Assembly (NCBI RefSeq): GCF_039778605.1
Contig: NZ_CP156060.1
Span: 2,418,001 to 2,482,000, forward strand
DNA length: 64,000 bases
From: Flavobacterium sp. WV_118_3
GTDB taxonomy: Bacteria > Bacteroidota > Bacteroidia > Flavobacteriales > Flavobacteriaceae
Direction of reading: 5' to 3'
Shown here piece by piece: positions 53,011-63,000 of the stretch; the first letter of the stretch is position 1; every line of letters begins with the position of its first letter. Made by a program: the position numbers and the translations under genes. The notes below the pieces were generated by a model that was given only the letters and a program-made list of their open reading frames with translations, searched no databases and was not told the DNA's origin.

Positions 53011-53085
53011 AAAAAAGAGCTGTCGTAATAGAGTGCACCCAAAAAGTTAGACACTATTTGGAGGCAGTTCATAAATACAGCCCTT
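53011..53085 (-). terminator. Terminator of the 53104 gene with a long inserted loop
   Basis: On the minus strand AAGGGCUGU (from 53085) can pair with ACAGCUCUU (to 53015), followed by a U run. The two arms are separated by about 50 bases that look like an insertion-sequence end, so the stem has probably been pushed apart. Confidence 0.45.
53031..53072. mobile_element. Decayed IS3-family-like end
   Basis: The segment contains TGCACCCAAAAAGTTAGACA followed by a GGAGGCAGTTCA-like end. This resembles the terminal sequences of IS3-family elements found in flavobacteria. No transposase remains. The call rests on recall of such ends, not on a search. Confidence 0.45.
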
Positions 53086-53103
53086 GTTTATAGCAAAAAC
53101 GGA

Positions 53104-54777
53104 TTACTTATTTTTAATCACCTTTATTGACTGGAATTGCCCACTGGCCTGGACTTTTACAATATAGACTCCAGTTGGCAAAGCACTCATATTAACCGAT
53201 ACTTTTGTTTGATCCGGCCGAATGGAAACCACACGTTGTCCAACGAAATCAAATATGTCAACCGAAACAATAGCATCCGTATGGGATAATATAAATAGAT
53301 CGGTTACCGGATTGGGATGGTATTTCAATCCCGGGATGACAAACGAAGTTGCTCCCAACGTTACTTTTACTGTTACCGCCAATGGAGTACTACTACAACT
53401 CCCCACAGTCTGCACCGCATAATAGGTTCTACCATTTAATAATGGCGTATCCGCAGATAACGGATTAACATTCCCTAAGGCATCTTCTTCAGTAGCATAC
53501 CATAATACATTTTTTCCGGCGACCACAATTCCTGCGATAGTAGCTTGGGATAATTTGTCTACATTGATGATTTGTTCGGTCGCTCCGGTTGGTGATTCCG
53601 GCGCTTCGGTAGCATTCACATGTACTGTAACTGTTTTCTCAGCAAAACATCCCGAACTGTTTACTCCCCTAACAGTATAAGTTGTCGTTTCTGAAGGAGA
53701 AACTACTACAGGACTTCCCGTTAAGTTACCAGGTGTCCAATTACAGGCAAATAAGGTGCCCTCTGTCATTACCTGTCCTTCAATTCGCACATCAAACCTT
53801 TTTTTGGATAGAGTAGGTGTTGGGGTCATTGCCGTCAGTACACTTGATGATGATGGTATATCGGTTGCAGCCCATACCGTTGTATTTTCGGCTTCTGTAT
53901 AATAGGTTGCCGGATTTCGGAAATTGTCTCCACCTTCCTGTCTGATATCAATAATAATATTAGACACTCCATCCCACAGGTAGGGTGTTGAAAAGGGAAT
54001 TATATTCCAGCCCTTATGATAGTTGTAAACAGAAGGTTCAAAAACCTGAACCAATCCTGTCGTTACAAATCCGGATAAGGTTGTATTGGTAGTAGTTCCC
54101 ATATTAACAGTAACGTTTTTTACCTGTCCATTGTTGCCACTATCGGCAAGATTGTAGCCAATCGCGGTAATGGTACCCTGTCTTAATCCAGCTGATCTTA
54201 ACTCTGCAGCCGTAATGACTGTCTGATTCCAATACTGCGCTTTATTACTACAAAAAGCCGAATGTTCTTCAAATCCCATTGTCTTTCTCTGACCTCTTCC
54301 TACCTGTACATTACCATTTGTTGTAACCACCAGATTAGCCGCTCCCCCTTTACAGATCGTCGGAACCGGTAAAATATTCATGTCCGGATTAGGCAGAACG
54401 TATATTTTAATTGTAATTGTTTTAGTACAACCCTCTTCAAATTGTGATCCGGTTAAGGTATAGGTAGTCGTTTCTGCCGGATCAAATACCCAGCCTGTGG
54501 AAACATTTCCTGTTACGCCGGCGACCGGCGACCAGACATAACTATCATAATCACCAACCCTGGATTTGAGGTGTACTACGGGAGTAGCGTTGCCACTACA
54601 TATTGTGATTGAATTGGTTTCTAGTAGCAAGGACGGCAAATTGTCGCAAGGTGCCTCCTGTGCATTTATCGACTGACTCAATCCCAAAAGCAATACCACC
54701 CAACAGTAAACACTTCGTTTAAAGGTTTCTTTTTTATTGGTTCTAAATCGGTGTAATGATAATGTAATTGTATTCAT
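53104..54777 (-). CDS. T9SS type A sorting domain protein, short paralog 2 of the array
   Basis: The 557-residue protein has a signal peptide cut near INAQ (residue 40). It matches only the C-terminal half of its two neighbours: an Ig-like domain with YDSYVWSPVAGVTGNVSTGW (about 45-135), the [23 protein letters not shown] module (about 150-375), a VLWYATEEDALGNVNPL domain (about 400-470) and a type A sorting domain (about 480-557, ending SIKVIKNK). It lacks the N-terminal jelly-roll and fibronectin parts. It is more diverged from the other two than they are from each other. This may be the ancestral short form or a truncated copy. Confidence 0.85.
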   Translation of the reverse strand: MNTITLSLHRFRTNKKETFKRSVYCWVVLLLGLSQSINAQEAPCDNLPSLLLETNSITICSGNATPVVHLKSRVGDYDSYVWSPVAGVTGNVSTGWVFDPAETTTYTLTGSQFEEGCTKTITIKIYVLPNPDMNILPVPTICKGGAANLVVTTNGNVQVGRGQRKTMGFEEHSAFCSNKAQYWNQTVITAAELRSAGLRQGTITAIGYNLADSGNNGQVKNVTVNMGTTTNTTLSGFVTTGLVQVFEPSVYNYHKGWNIIPFSTPYLWDGVSNIIIDIRQEGGDNFRNPATYYTEAENTTVWAATDIPSSSSVLTAMTPTPTLSKKRFDVRIEGQVMTEGTLFACNWTPGNLTGSPVVVSPSETTTYTVRGVNSSGCFAEKTVTVHVNATEAPESPTGATEQIINVDKLSQATIAGIVVAGKNVLWYATEEDALGNVNPLSADTPLLNGRTYYAVQTVGSCSSTPLAVTVKVTLGATSFVIPGLKYHPNPVTDLFILSHTDAIVSVDIFDFVGQRVVSIRPDQTKVSVNMSALPTGVYIVKVQASGQFQSIKVIKNK

Positions 54778-54836
54778 AAAAATTAAATATTAGGTTATTT
54801 ATGGTTATTAACACAACGTGCTTTCCAGTAGTGTTA

Positions 54837-54844
54837 CAAAAATA
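54837..54844 (-). promoter_or_regulatory. -7 promoter element for the 53104 gene (TATTTTTG)
   Basis: On the minus strand TATTTTTG matches TAnnTTTG, about 59 nt before the ATG. No well-spaced -33 element is visible. Confidence 0.4.
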
Positions 54845-54987
54845 CCAGTTTAAAACAATTAACCGTAAAAACAAAACATAAAGTTATATTTAAAACTATT
54901 TTTTGTTGCTTAATTTTTTATTACCGATAAACAAACATCAGAAATCCTATAAACGCCTGCCGAACCAAATTTCAAAATCCAGAGTAC

Positions 54988-55015
54988 AAAAAAAGCCTCC
55001 CAAATGGGAGGCTTT
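54988..55015 (-). terminator. Terminator after the 55040 T9SS gene
   Basis: A perfect 10-bp stem (54992-55001 with 55006-55015) with a 4-base loop is followed on the minus strand by a U run. Its stem resembles that of the 49533 gene terminator, as expected for paralogs. Confidence 0.85.
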
Positions 55016-55039
55016 CGTATTCATCACATAACGAATATG

Positions 55040-58000
55040 TTATTTCTTAATCACTTTTACAGATTGTGATTGTCCGTTTGCTTTAATCTGAAGGATATAA
55101 GCTCCAGTTGGCAACACACTCATGTCTACTAATGCTGTGGTAGCATTTGGTCGAACTGAAATTACGCGTTGTCCTACTAAGTTGAATACCTCAACCGAAG
55201 TAATGTCGTTCGTATACGTTACCGTAAATACGTCTACTACCGGGTTTGGATAGTATTTCAATCCTGGCATATCGAATGATCCTGTTCTTAATGTTACCGT
55301 TACGGTTACCGCTAATGGTGCAGTACTTCTACATCCACCTACGGTTTGCATTGCATAGTAAGTAGCTCCGTTCACCAATTGCGTAGTCGACGCTAATGGG
55401 TTTACATTTGCTAAAGCATCTGCTTCGGTAGCATACCATACCACTGCTGTTCCGGTTGCTGTAAGATTGGCAATAGTAGCCTGATCTGCTGTATCCGCAT
55501 TGATTATTTGTGTCGCATTTCCTGTTGGCGCTGCCGGTGCAGGGTTAACGTTTACAGTTACGGTAGACTCGGTATAACATCCTGTTGTTGGGTTTGTTCC
55601 TCTTACCGTATAAGTAGTCGTTGTAGCTGGTGTTACTGTTACAGAACTTCCGGTTAAGTTACCCGGCATCCAGGTCCAGTTTAAGTTACCTGCTCCTGTT
55701 GAAGCTATCTGTCCTCCGAATACTACGTTTAATCTGTTTTTAGACAAACTTGGTGTCGGATTAGTTGTTGCTAAAACGGTTGTAGATGATAATGTACTGG
55801 TTGTAGCCGATACCGTAGTATTGTCGGTTGTAGCCGTATAATACGTAATCGCATTATTTGTTGAATCGGCTCCATCCTGTCTGATATCTACAATGATGTT
55901 CGATACTCCATCCCATACAAATGGTGTGGTAAACGTGATGGTGTTAACTCCTACTGCATGCGTATAGGTTGCCGGTCCGTAAACTAAGTTTAATCCGGTT
56001 GTTGTAAATCCTGTTAAGGCAGTATTGGTGGTCGTTCCCATTCTAACTGTGAAGTTCGTTACGTTCGTTCCGCTTCCTAATGTGGTAATATTATAAGCGA
56101 TCGAAGTAATGTTTCCAGGTTTTAATCCAGCCGCTGTTAACTCAGCTGCTGTAAATACTGTTTGATTCCAGTATTGTGCCCAACGGTTACAGAATGCTGT
56201 TGGTTGTGCAGTTTCACTGGTTAATGTGGTTCCGGTTCCAATTGTGATGGTCCCAGGTGCCGATGTAGTAGTCGTTGCTACAAGGGTAGCCGTACTTCCT
56301 TCACAGATTGTAGATGGTGTTCCCGAAACGTTTACTACCGGTGCCGGGTTAATATTTACTACTACAGTAGCTTCGATATTACATCCGCTGGTAGTGTTAA
56401 CTGCTTTTAAGGTATACGTAGTTGTTGCAGTTGGATTAAATGTCCATCCGTTTGTTGCATCTCCGGTTACTCCGGTTGCCGGTGTCCAGGTATAGGTATC
56501 ATAATCTGAAGCACCTGCAGTAATCGTTACTGCTGCACTGGATGATCCGCTACAAACTACTGTTGTACTGGCTGTGCTTAGGGTTAATGCCGGTGGTGCC
56601 GTTACCGTTGCTACTACTTCTGTTCTGGCTGATGTACAAGAATCTTCGAATTTCCAGTTATACATTCCCATAAAATAAGCCGGGTCGTAACCGTTTCCGT
56701 TGATTTTTGCTACCGAAGAAGTATACGGATATACGGCCCCTGTAGTGTTACGGCTTACTCCAGCTGTTGGTAATGTTGGATATAACTGGTAGTTTCCTGG
56801 CGCTAAAGCATGGTTTAACGTAATGGTTTGTGCTGTTGCTCCTCCACTTACGTTTGTCGTATACGGATAGGTTGCAATTACTGCTCCTGATGAACTACGA
56901 ACTATAATCGCTCCGGTTTGTCCGGATGTTACCGGGAAGATATCTACTGAAGTTAATTTCGTGCTTTTTAAAACGGTAAAGTTATTTTCCCACGCCGTTG
57001 TTTGTACTCCGATTGTTCCTCCCTGTGCAGTTGGCGAAACCGGTCCTACAGCTACAGTACCATTTACTCGGCTGGATTCAACCCAGTAGGATGTCGTTGC
57101 TGAAATTACTGGTGTTGTAAACGAAGCTCCTGTTCCAAGCGCCGTTCCTCCTGTTTGTGCTGCATACCAACTAATATTTCCTTCGTTGGCTGTTGCCGCT
57201 AAAGTTGCTGTTCCCTGTCCACAAATACTTGCTGGCGTTGTAGCCGAAATTACCGGTGGATTACATGGCGTTGTAAAGGTTACCGCTGTAGTCGTCCAGG
57301 TACTGGTGTTACCAGTTCCACAGTTAGAACGCACCCAAACATAGTAAGTTGCTGAAGCCGATAATCCGGATAATGGTGCGGTAACCGCTCCAGCAGCAGC
57401 CGTTGCATTCGGTGTTGTACCTACTCCTGGCGCTGTATTCGTTTCAGAATAATAAATGTCGTATCCGTTTGCCGGTGTCGATACCGAAGCGGTCCAGTTT
57501 ACAGTGGCTGTAAAAGCGGTGTTTGCCGTTGCAGTTACTGCTGTTGGAGGCATACACGATGGGATCGCTACTACTGTTAATTTATAATCTTCAGCTTCTG
57601 TTCTTGTATTTGCATTCGAACAAGGATCCGGTGTAGAACTGTTATAGTCAATTCGTACACGCATTCTGTAGTCTCCTAAAGCAGTTCCTGCCGGTACTAC
57701 AAAACTTCCTGTCTGACCATCGCCATAAGCAGTAGTTACATATACGCGTTCGCTTGTTTCGAACACTAAATTGTTATTCCAGTCAACCCAGATAGCGGTT
57801 CCAACTGTTCCTCCTACAATAGCAGTCGTAAAGTTGATTGTTCCTGTAGGGTATTGTGTAACGGTTGCCGTAGCATAGTTATCCTGGTATCCTCCGGTTG
57901 TATATCCGGAAGCAAGATTCGAAATATTGGTCGATCCACCTGTAGTGGTAAAGTTGTTGATATAAGTCAATGATGAGGTCGACGAAGGTACACAGTATCC

Positions 58001-59755
58001 GGTATAGAATGATCCTCCGGCTGCCCAGGTACTATAGGTTCCTGATCCACAATTAGAACGTACCCAAACGTAGTACGTCATAGAAGGTGTCAATCCGCTA
58101 AGTGGTGCGGTTACAGCTCCCGCTGCTGCCGTTGCATTGGCGGTTGAACCCGCTGTTGGCGCTGTGTTGGTTGTCGCATAATAAATTTCGTATCCGTTTG
58201 CCGGTGTCGAAGTCGATGCAGTCCAGTTTACGGTTGCCGTTGTAGTCGTGTTGCCAACAGCGCTAACGGCTGTAGGTGGCACACATGATGGTGCTGCAAT
58301 TACAGTTAGTTTGTAATCTTCCGCTTCTGTTCTTGCATTTACATTCGAACATGGATCCGGAGTAATGCTGTTGAAGTCAATACGTACACGCATTCTGTAG
58401 TCTCCAAGTGCTGTTCCTGCCGGTACTACAAAACTTCCTGTCTGACCGTTTCCATAGGCTGTCGTAACATATACGCGTTCGGTTGTATCGAATACTAAAT
58501 CGTTATTCCAGTCAACCCAGATTGCAGTTCCTACAGTTCCACCTGTAATGGTAGTTGTAAAACCGATCGATCCCGTAGCATACTGACTAACGGTTGCCGT
58601 AGCATAATTATCCTGATACCCTCCGGTTGTATATCCGGAAGCGGTATTCGAAATATTCGTAGCGCCACCAGTAGTTACAAAACTGTTGATGTAGGTCGCA
58701 GATGATGTTGACGAAGGCACACAATGTCCGGTTCGGAACGTTGCCGCCGTTGTCCAGTCACTCATATCGCCTCCGCCACAGTTGGCACGCACATATACTG
58801 AAAAATTCGTTGAAGTAGCCAATCCTGTAATCGCTGCAGTAGTTACTCCTGCTGCTGTTGCTCCGCTGTTTGCTAGTCCTGTAGCGCCACTTCCCGCAGC
58901 ACCACTGGTTCTGATTTCATATTCATATCCGCCACTAGGAGTCGATGCCGAAGCCGTCCAGTTAAGCGTTGCTGAAGTCGTCGTAATAGCCGAAATCAAT
59001 ACGTTTGATGCTTTTAAACACGTTGGTACGGTTGCGGTTAAGGAAATATTATCTACAGAAGCCGGTGGATTTGTCCCTCCCGATCCGTCATTTTTCCATA
59101 CAAAAACCAAACGTTTGGTCTTACCGTCTACATAAGCAAGTTGCGCCGCAGTAAGGTTAAACGTAATGTTGGTGGTAGTAGTCGGTGCTACGGTTCCATT
59201 CTGACTTAACAAATAGTATCCGGTAGTACCATCGGTATAGTTTGTCCATCCGGTAGTAGTCGTATTGGTACCTGTTGGTCCTGATGTAGTTGGAGTAATG
59301 TTGGTGTCTACAATATACACCTGTAGGTTGTCGTAGTTTCCGTCGTTACCGTTACCTCTCCAGTCGAATTTTAGGTTTACCACGGATACTCCAGCGGGAA
59401 ACGTAACATCTCTGTAGAAATGAGAACGGTTTGCCGTTCCGTTTCCATAGGCCCATGCGGTACCCGAATTGTTGGAAACATAAGCACCTCCAGTACCCGT
59501 AAACCACCCCGGAACGGTTCCTACATTCCAGGTGTTAAGGGATGCATTTACAGTAGTCCATCCGTTTGCGGCGAATGTGCTACCATTCTCAAAGCCTCCT
59601 TCGGCATTGGGATTAATCAAAACGGTTGTTTGTGTCCCCTGTGCATTTGCCTGGTGTCCCGCCAGCAATGCCATCAGTAACAAACAACTTAGTTTAAAGT
59701 GCAGTTTCAATGCATTACGCCATCGAAACGTACTTAAATAAGTAGAGTTTTTCAT
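55040..59755 (-). CDS. Very large T9SS type A sorting domain protein with duplicated GEVED/fibronectin unit, paralog 3
   Basis: The 1571-residue protein has a signal peptide cut near ANAQ (residue 39). Residues about 45-345 (jelly-roll-like plus fibronectin type III) match the 49533 protein. Then come two copies of a 243-residue unit (about 346-830), each made of a GEVED-type domain ([31 protein letters not shown]) and a fibronectin type III domain ([24 protein letters not shown]). The rest (about 840-1571) again matches the 49533 protein, ending with a type A sorting domain (SVKVIKK). The duplicated units are nearly identical in places at DNA level, a sign of recent duplication. Surface adhesion is likely; no catalytic motif is visible. 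Confidence 0.85.
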   Translation of the reverse strand: MKNSTYLSTFRWRNALKLHFKLSCLLLMALLAGHQANAQGTQTTVLINPNAEGGFENGSTFAANGWTTVNASLNTWNVGTVPGWFTGTGGAYVSNNSGTAWAYGNGTANRSHFYRDVTFPAGVSVVNLKFDWRGNGNDGNYDNLQVYIVDTNITPTTSGPTGTNTTTTGWTNYTDGTTGYYLLSQNGTVAPTTTTNITFNLTAAQLAYVDGKTKRLVFVWKNDGSGGTNPPASVDNISLTATVPTCLKASNVLISAITTTSATLNWTASASTPSGGYEYEIRTSGAAGSGATGLANSGATAAGVTTAAITGLATSTNFSVYVRANCGGGDMSDWTTAATFRTGHCVPSSTSSATYINSFVTTGGATNISNTASGYTTGGYQDNYATATVSQYATGSIGFTTTITGGTVGTAIWVDWNNDLVFDTTERVYVTTAYGNGQTGSFVVPAGTALGDYRMRVRIDFNSITPDPCSNVNARTEAEDYKLTVIAAPSCVPPTAVSAVGNTTTTATVNWTASTSTPANGYEIYYATTNTAPTAGSTANATAAAGAVTAPLSGLTPSMTYYVWVRSNCGSGTYSTWAAGGSFYTGYCVPSSTSSLTYINNFTTTGGSTNISNLASGYTTGGYQDNYATATVTQYPTGTINFTTAIVGGTVGTAIWVDWNNNLVFETSERVYVTTAYGDGQTGSFVVPAGTALGDYRMRVRIDYNSSTPDPCSNANTRTEAEDYKLTVVAIPSCMPPTAVTATANTAFTATVNWTASVSTPANGYDIYYSETNTAPGVGTTPNATAAAGAVTAPLSGLSASATYYVWVRSNCGTGNTSTWTTTAVTFTTPCNPPVISATTPASICGQGTATLAATANEGNISWYAAQTGGTALGTGASFTTPVISATTSYWVESSRVNGTVAVGPVSPTAQGGTIGVQTTAWENNFTVLKSTKLTSVDIFPVTSGQTGAIIVRSSSGAVIATYPYTTNVSGGATAQTITLNHALAPGNYQLYPTLPTAGVSRNTTGAVYPYTSSVAKINGNGYDPAYFMGMYNWKFEDSCTSARTEVVATVTAPPALTLSTASTTVVCSGSSSAAVTITAGASDYDTYTWTPATGVTGDATNGWTFNPTATTTYTLKAVNTTSGCNIEATVVVNINPAPVVNVSGTPSTICEGSTATLVATTTTSAPGTITIGTGTTLTSETAQPTAFCNRWAQYWNQTVFTAAELTAAGLKPGNITSIAYNITTLGSGTNVTNFTVRMGTTTNTALTGFTTTGLNLVYGPATYTHAVGVNTITFTTPFVWDGVSNIIVDIRQDGADSTNNAITYYTATTDNTTVSATTSTLSSTTVLATTNPTPSLSKNRLNVVFGGQIASTGAGNLNWTWMPGNLTGSSVTVTPATTTTYTVRGTNPTTGCYTESTVTVNVNPAPAAPTGNATQIINADTADQATIANLTATGTAVVWYATEADALANVNPLASTTQLVNGATYYAMQTVGGCRSTAPLAVTVTVTLRTGSFDMPGLKYYPNPVVDVFTVTYTNDITSVEVFNLVGQRVISVRPNATTALVDMSVLPTGAYILQIKANGQSQSVKVIKK
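57263..58720 (-). repeat. Tandem duplication of a 729-nt unit (GEVED + fibronectin III)
   Basis: Matching landmarks (such as the CVPSSTSS coding segment) recur exactly 729 nt apart, near 58720 and 57991. Each unit encodes 243 residues. It is inside the 55040-59755 gene. Confidence 0.75.
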
Positions 59756-59951
59756 AATAGTGTCATTAGTTTTTACAGGCAGCTAATTTAACAAAATAAT
59801 AACACTGAAAAGGATTCAAATATTTTTTAACAATTAAAAATCTGAAATAAATAAAAACCTCGCATTTTCTTAACAGTATAACTTCTTAAAGTTAAAATCA
59901 AATCATATCTACTTTAAATTTCACAATATATTTTACAATTTTTTCTAAAAA

Positions 59952-59983
59952 AAATCGCCCGGCGATTTCTCACCGGGCGATTT
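59952..59983 (-). terminator. Terminator after the 60009 T9SS gene
   Basis: An 11-bp stem AAATCGCCCGG/CCGGGCGATTT with a 10-base loop is followed on the minus strand by a U-rich run. Confidence 0.85.
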
Positions 59984-60008
59984 CATATCGGATACGTTAA
60001 TTTAGTGG

Positions 60009-63000
60009 TTATTTCTTAATGATACGGATTTCCTGCATCGCATCGCCCGATTTTACATGGGCAATATACGCTCCTGATGCCAGGTCGCTCATGTCGATAG
60101 CAACTTGTGTTTCCACACTATTTTTAACAATCACTTTCTGTCCTAACATATTGTATACCGTCACATTACTGATTGGCTCGGAATAGCTGATCGTGATGAT
60201 ATCCAATACTGGGTTAGGATAGTATTTTAACGCGGCTTTGTCGAATGACGAAGTACCTAAGGTTACGGTTACCGTTACGGCTAATGGAGCCGCACTCGTA
60301 CAGCCACCTACGGTTTGCATCGCATAGTAAGTTGTTCCACTCACCAATTGTGTTCCTACAGCCAACGGGTTTGTTCCCGCCATAGCATCTACTAAAGTTG
60401 GATACCAGATTACATTGGTTCCGGTTACTACAATACTGGCAATCGTGGCTTCTGCCGGTGTATTTACCGCGATAACTTGCGTTGCCGCTCCTGTTGGCGC
60501 ACCTACCGTATTTATTGTAACCGCTACCGCTAATCGTGGGCTTTCACATCCGGAGATGGTTTGGGTTACATAATACGTACCGGTGGCCAAAGTAGCTGTA
60601 GTCGCTAAAGCCGTTCCTCCTGTTGGTTGATCATACCACTGAATTCCGGTTCCCGTAGCAACAAGATTGGCTACGGTCGCGCTGTTACAGAACGATTGTG
60701 CCGCTGCTGTTGGTTGTGCCGTTACATTTACGGTGATCGCTACTGCTAATCTTGGGCTTTCACATCCAGAGATGGTTTGGGTTACATAATACGTACCGGT
60801 GGCCAAAGTAGCTGTAGTCGCTAAAGCCGTTCCTCCTGTTGGTTGATCATACCATTGAATTCCGGTTCCCGTAGCAACAAGATTGGCTACGGTCGCGCTG
60901 TTACAGAATGATTGTGCCGCTGCTGTTGGTTGTGCCGTTACATTTACAATAACATCTACCTGGAATCGGGCGCTTTCGCATCCTGCGATGGTTTGTGTCA
61001 CATAGTATGGTGCTGTTGTCAAAGCTGCTGTTGGCGCTAAAGCGGTTCCTCCTGTTGGTTGATCATACCATTGAATTCCGGTTCCCGTAGCAACAAGATT
61101 GGCTACTGTTGCACCACTACAAAACGATTGTGCCGCTGCTGTTGGTTGTGCCGTTACATTTACAATAACATCTACCTGGAATCGGGCGCTTTCGCATCCT
61201 GCGATGGTTTGTGTCACATAGTATGGTGCTGTTGTCAAAGCTGCTGTTGGCGCTAAAGCGGTTCCTCCTGTTGGTTGATCATACCATTGAATTCCGGTTC
61301 CCGTAGCAACAAGGTTGGCTACTGTCGCACCACTACAAAACGATTGTGCCGCAGCTGTTGGTAATGCTGTTACATTTACCGTTACTGTCGCTACGCTGGA
61401 AAAACTCGGTAATCCCAATGCTGCACAGGTTACGACCAAACGGTAATAGGTGGTTTGTGTAAGGGTACCGGTTGTCAGATCAGCATACGTTGCCGTAGCT
61501 GCTCCTTCGTTTACCGGTGCTGTAAAGGCTAAATCGGAAGACGATTGCCACTGATACGTTGTGGTTTCACCCGTTGAATATCCGGTTGCCTGAATTGTTG
61601 AAGTACCAGAAGTACAAATGGCTGTTACCGTAGCAGTAGCCGTTCCTCCAACCGCTGCCGTACAAACCGGCGACGTAAATTCGTCCGCTCCCATATCCGG
61701 AGTGGTAATGCTTCGGGTGTTACCGTCAATGTCGGTTGTTACCGTTGCAATTGGTGTTCCGGTGTTATCCAGGTAAATATTCGATGCCGGAACCAAATGT
61801 AAGTCGGTTGCCGATGTAAATACCGGTACTACGTTTTTCGAATTCACATTTCCACCAAAACCCGTTACCAATGCGGCTAAATCGGCTCTGTCCGATCCGA
61901 TATAGGCCAGGTTAGTACCTGTTGACGTATAGTTGTTATAATCGATTGCTGCAAAAACCGTGTTCGCAGCCTCCGAATAGATCGCATAACGCGCTCCGCT
62001 TTGTGTTTGCGAGTTGGCAAAAATATTATTTCTCAGGTTGATTGCTCCCGGCAAGGTTACACCCGAAGTAATGTTTATTGCTGCCGGTCTTCCACTTACG
62101 GTTTGGTTGGTATTCATCGCCACCGTGTTGTGGTAAATGTTATACCCCGCTCCTTGTCCGACAATAATACCATAACCGTTATCCGCAACGGCACCTCCGG
62201 CAGAATATCCATAACTGGCTATATCACTAACGAAGTTGTTATATACGTTGATCGCTGCTATCACACTATTGGAATTCAGATAAATACCGTTACATCCATA
62301 TCCGGTTGAATTGGTATTCTTAACATCCGCAATCTTATTATTAAATACATTTCCGTTTATCGCAACTCCTCCCACCAAAATACCGGAAGAAGTACTTGTT
62401 GTTGTCGTAATAACCCCTTTAATATCGTTACCGGAAATCACAAACGCCTGTGCATTTTGCACTGCAAGACCTCGGAAACCAAGTTTATCAGCTGTAACAG
62501 TAGAACCAAATACGTTATTGGAAATTACAAATCCCTGATCCGGCGTTGTTGCATTTCCAATAGCAAAGATTCCATTCTGCATTTTGTTAAAGGTATTATT
62601 AATCGATGTAAAGCTTGTATTTGGCGACTCTGCTGCGGCTCCTAAAGTAGATCCACTCACTACCAAACCAGCTACCGTTGTTGTTGATGCATTTCCTACG
62701 AATTTTATATTTCGGAAAATCGAATTCGTTGCTCCATTGGATGCATCTACCGATGCCACCCATACGATTACACCTCCTGCGTTGGTGTTGGCAATTGTTA
62801 AATCACGTGTTGTCGTTCCGTTGTTACTTCCATCGAAAGTCACATAATCCGCTCCGAAAAGTTTAAAGATTGTTGTGGCATTCGACCCTGTAATTGTTGG
62901 TGTCACTCCTGTAGCCGGTACAATTGTTAATCTATTGACAGCACTAGCATCAGCATTGGAATTGATCGTGATCGGGAAGGTTTCTGCAGGATAGGTTGCA

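Larger units (their letters stand above)
52770..53103. other. AT-rich spacer with terminator and IS remnant
   Basis: The left 200 bases are very AT-rich and hold no frame; they must contain the promoter of the 49533 gene, but I see no clean -7 box. The right part holds the interrupted terminator and IS end annotated separately. Confidence 0.5.

Noticed and set aside
61059..61256. Cysteine-rich plus-strand frame in the 216-bp repeats
   Set aside because: It arises from reading the repeat coding sequence on the other strand.
60505..61368. Regular repeats as a possible CRISPR array
   Set aside because: The units are 216 bp, contiguous, in frame and coding, with no spacers.
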